DNA of 43,058 nt. Origin: Acidimicrobiales bacterium. GTDB lineage: Bacteria; Actinomycetota; Acidimicrobiia; Acidimicrobiales; JAVJTC01. Location of the stretch: NCBI GenBank assembly GCA_040219085.1, contig JAVJTC010000014.1:1-43058 (forward strand). Reading direction: 5' to 3'. The notes under the pieces were generated by a model. That model saw only the letters and a list, made by a program, of their open reading frames with translations. It searched no databases and was not told where the DNA came from. Positions 41,160-43,058 of this stretch are shown here, piece by piece; positions within the stretch are counted from its first letter, which is position 1; each line of letters begins with the position of its first letter. Both the position numbers and the translations under genes were made by a program.

Positions 41160-43058
41160 ATGAGCGCCGACGAGACGACCGCCGACTTCACCCCCCGCGG
41201 GGTACCCGACAAACCCGGGATCGAAGGACTCGAGGACCGATGGAGTGACGCCTGGGAACGCGCCGGCGTCTACGCCTTCGACCGGACCCGGACCCGCGAC
41301 GAGATCTACTCGATCGACACGCCGCCGCCGACCGTCTCGGGGTCCCTGCACGTCGGACACTGCTTCTCCTACACCCACACCGACGTCATCGCCCGGTTCC
41401 AACGGATGCGCGGACGCGAGGTCTTCTACCCGATGGGCTGGGACGACAACGGCCTGCCCACCGAGCGGCGCGTGCAGAACTACTACGGCGTGCGCTGCGA
41501 CCCGACCCTCCCCCACGATCCCGACTTCGTCCCGCCCGAAGACCCGGACCCGAAGAACCAGGTCGCAATCAGCAGGCCGAACTTCATCGCCCTGTGCAAC
41601 GAGTTGACCACCGAGGACGAGAAGGTCTTCGAACAGCTGTGGCGCCACCTCGGGCTGTCGGTCGACTGGTCACTCACGTACGCGACGATCGACGACCGGT
41701 GTCGGGAGATATCCCAGCGGGCCTTCCTGGGGAACCTCGCGCGCGGGGAGGCCTACCAGGCCGAGGCGCCCTCGTTGTGGGACATCACCTTCCGCACCGC
41801 CGTCGCCCAGGCGGAGCTGGAGGACCGCGAACGCCCGGGCGCGTACCACCGCATCTCGTTCCTGCGACCCGACGGGGAACCCGTGTGGATCGAGACCACC
41901 CGCCCCGAACTGCTCGCCGCCTGCGTCGCCCTCGTCGCCCATCCCGACGACGAGCGGTATGCGCCGCTGTTCGGTACCACGGTGCGCACACCCGTCTTCG
42001 ACGTCGAGGTCCCGGACGTCGCCCACGAGCTCGCCGACCCCGAGAAGGGCTCGGGTATCGCGATGATCTGCACGTTCGGCGACACCACCGACGTGACCTG
42101 GTGGCGCGAGCTGGACCTCGACGTGCGTCCGATCGTCGGACGGGACGGGCGCATTCTGGCCGACCCGCCCCAGGGGCTCACCGAAGGGCCCGCCCGCGAG
42201 GCCTACGGACACATCGCCACCAAGACGCTGTTCTCGGCCCGTGAGCGCACCGTGGAGCTGCTCGCGGAGGCCGAACGGCTCGACGGGGAGCCCCGCCCCA
42301 TCACCCATGCCGTGAAGTTCTACGAGAAGGGCGACCGCCCCCTCGAGATCGTGACCACCCGGCAGTGGTACATCCGCAATGGCGGACGTGACGCCGAGCT
42401 CCGTGGCGAACTGCTCGAGCGGGGCCGCTCCCTCGAGTGGGTCCCCCCGTACATGCAGGCGCGCTACGAGTCATGGGTCGAGGGCCTCAACGGCGACTGG
42501 CTCGTCAGCCGCCAACGCTTCTTCGGCGTCCCCATCCCCATCTGGTACCCGCTCGACGCCGACGGGGAGCCGGTCTACGACTCCCCGATAATCCCCGCCG
42601 ACGACACCCTCCCCGTCGACCCCGCCGCAGAGGTGCCACCGGGCTACCAGCCTTCCCAGCGCGGCGAACCGGGTGGTTTCGTGGCCGACCCCGACGTCAT
42701 GGACACCTGGGCGACGTCATCTCTGACGCCCCAGATCGCGTGCGGGTGGTCCGTCGACGACGACCTGTTCGCCCGGACGTTCCCCATGGACCTGCGGCCG
42801 CAGGCCCACGAGATCATCCGGACGTGGCTGTTCTCGACCACGGTGCGCGCCCACCTCGAACACCAGAGCCTCCCGTGGGCCAACGCCGCCATCTCGGGAT
42901 GGGTGCTCGACCCGGACCGCAAGAAGATGTCGAAGTCGAAGGGCAACGTCGTCACCCCGATGGGACTGCTCGAACAGTACGGCTCCGACGCGGTGCGGTA
43001 CTGGGCGGCCAGTGGCCGACCGGGAACCGACACCGCCTTCGACGAGGGCCAGATGAAG
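41160..43058 (+). CDS. valS: Valyl-tRNA synthetase (3' end outside window)
   Basis: The first 633 residues of a class I aminoacyl-tRNA synthetase. The HIGH-type motif is [13 protein letters not shown] (about 55-67). The editing domain includes [30 protein letters not shown]-type and WATSSLTPQ segments follow, and KMSKSKGN begins at 589. The valine-specific PPPTVSG form and the CP1 editing domain support ValS over IleS or LeuS. The frame is open to the edge of the window, so the anticodon-binding domain is missing here. It resembles the variant ValS of some archaea and actinobacteria, from memory. Leader almost absent. Confidence 0.95.
   Translation, partial: MSADETTADFTPRGVPDKPGIEGLEDRWSDAWERAGVYAFDRTRTRDEIYSIDTPPPTVSGSLHVGHCFSYTHTDVIARFQRMRGREVFYPMGWDDNGLPTERRVQNYYGVRCDPTLPHDPDFVPPEDPDPKNQVAISRPNFIALCNELTTEDEKVFEQLWRHLGLSVDWSLTYATIDDRCREISQRAFLGNLARGEAYQAEAPSLWDITFRTAVAQAELEDRERPGAYHRISFLRPDGEPVWIETTRPELLAACVALVAHPDDERYAPLFGTTVRTPVFDVEVPDVAHELADPEKGSGIAMICTFGDTTDVTWWRELDLDVRPIVGRDGRILADPPQGLTEGPAREAYGHIATKTLFSARERTVELLAEAERLDGEPRPITHAVKFYEKGDRPLEIVTTRQWYIRNGGRDAELRGELLERGRSLEWVPPYMQARYESWVEGLNGDWLVSRQRFFGVPIPIWYPLDADGEPVYDSPIIPADDTLPVDPAAEVPPGYQPSQRGEPGGFVADPDVMDTWATSSLTPQIACGWSVDDDLFARTFPMDLRPQAHEIIRTWLFSTTVRAHLEHQSLPWANAAISGWVLDPDRKKMSKSKGNVVTPMGLLEQYGSDAVRYWAASGRPGTDTAFDEGQMK

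Overview
This is a 43 kb chromosomal window from a GC-rich (near 70% by eye) actinobacterium, most likely an acidimicrobiial (Ilumatobacter-like) lineage. The actinobacterial markers are a WhiB protein, the actinobacteria-restricted phosphatase/DUF3090/SCO1664 cassette, DUF3107, a Get3-like ATPase pair, a class E sortase and a septum-formation lipoprotein. Many genes start with GTG, and TANNNT -10 boxes lie only 6-10 nt before start codons, so leaderless mRNAs are expected. A complete System I (Ccm) cytochrome c maturation operon argues against a typical Streptomyces or Mycobacterium and fits Acidimicrobiia. The replicon looks like ordinary core chromosome: I see no rRNA, tRNA, phage, transposase or CRISPR array.

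Layout. 1-4.3 kb: a partial gene end, a small lipoprotein, a family 5 uracil-DNA glycosylase, and divergently the phosphatase, DUF3090, SCO1664 and unknown-protein operon. 4.3-8.1 kb: a small zinc-motif membrane protein, etfB-etfA, a diacylglycerol kinase-like enzyme and a glycerophosphodiesterase. 8.3-14.7 kb: whiB converges on a leftward operon mrp - DUF3107 - two Get3/ArsA-like ATPases. Divergent from mrp are a SufR-like Fe-S regulator and a cysteine desulfurase, so this block is about iron-sulfur supply and membrane-protein or anion ATPases. A SixA-type phosphatase follows. 14.7-22.0 kb: ccmABCDEFGHI in alphabetical order on the minus strand with overlapping reading frames. 22.1-27.8 kb: sortase, septum-formation lipoprotein, a GH63-type glycosidase divergent from a GT4 glycosyltransferase, a small membrane protein, a TetR regulator and a Nudix hydrolase.

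27.8-28.7 kb is the only long gene-free stretch. It holds an unusual cluster of seven related repeats in two opposed orientations, two adjacent perfect hairpins, and a structured segment with a possible minus-strand promoter whose first hairpin carries a CTCC/GGAG loop. This is the best place in the window for something undescribed.

28.7-43 kb: a cytosolic GH3 beta-glucosidase with a PA14-like insert, an acyl-adenylate ligase and pgi on the minus strand. Divergent from pgi is a gnd-zwf-ROK kinase-pgl operon that links glucose phosphorylation to the oxidative pentose phosphate pathway. The window ends with a DUF1684 protein, an AI-2E family membrane protein, a DtxR-family metalloregulator with altered metal ligands, and the first 633 codons of valS. 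Assignments rest on reading motifs by eye; no database search was run.
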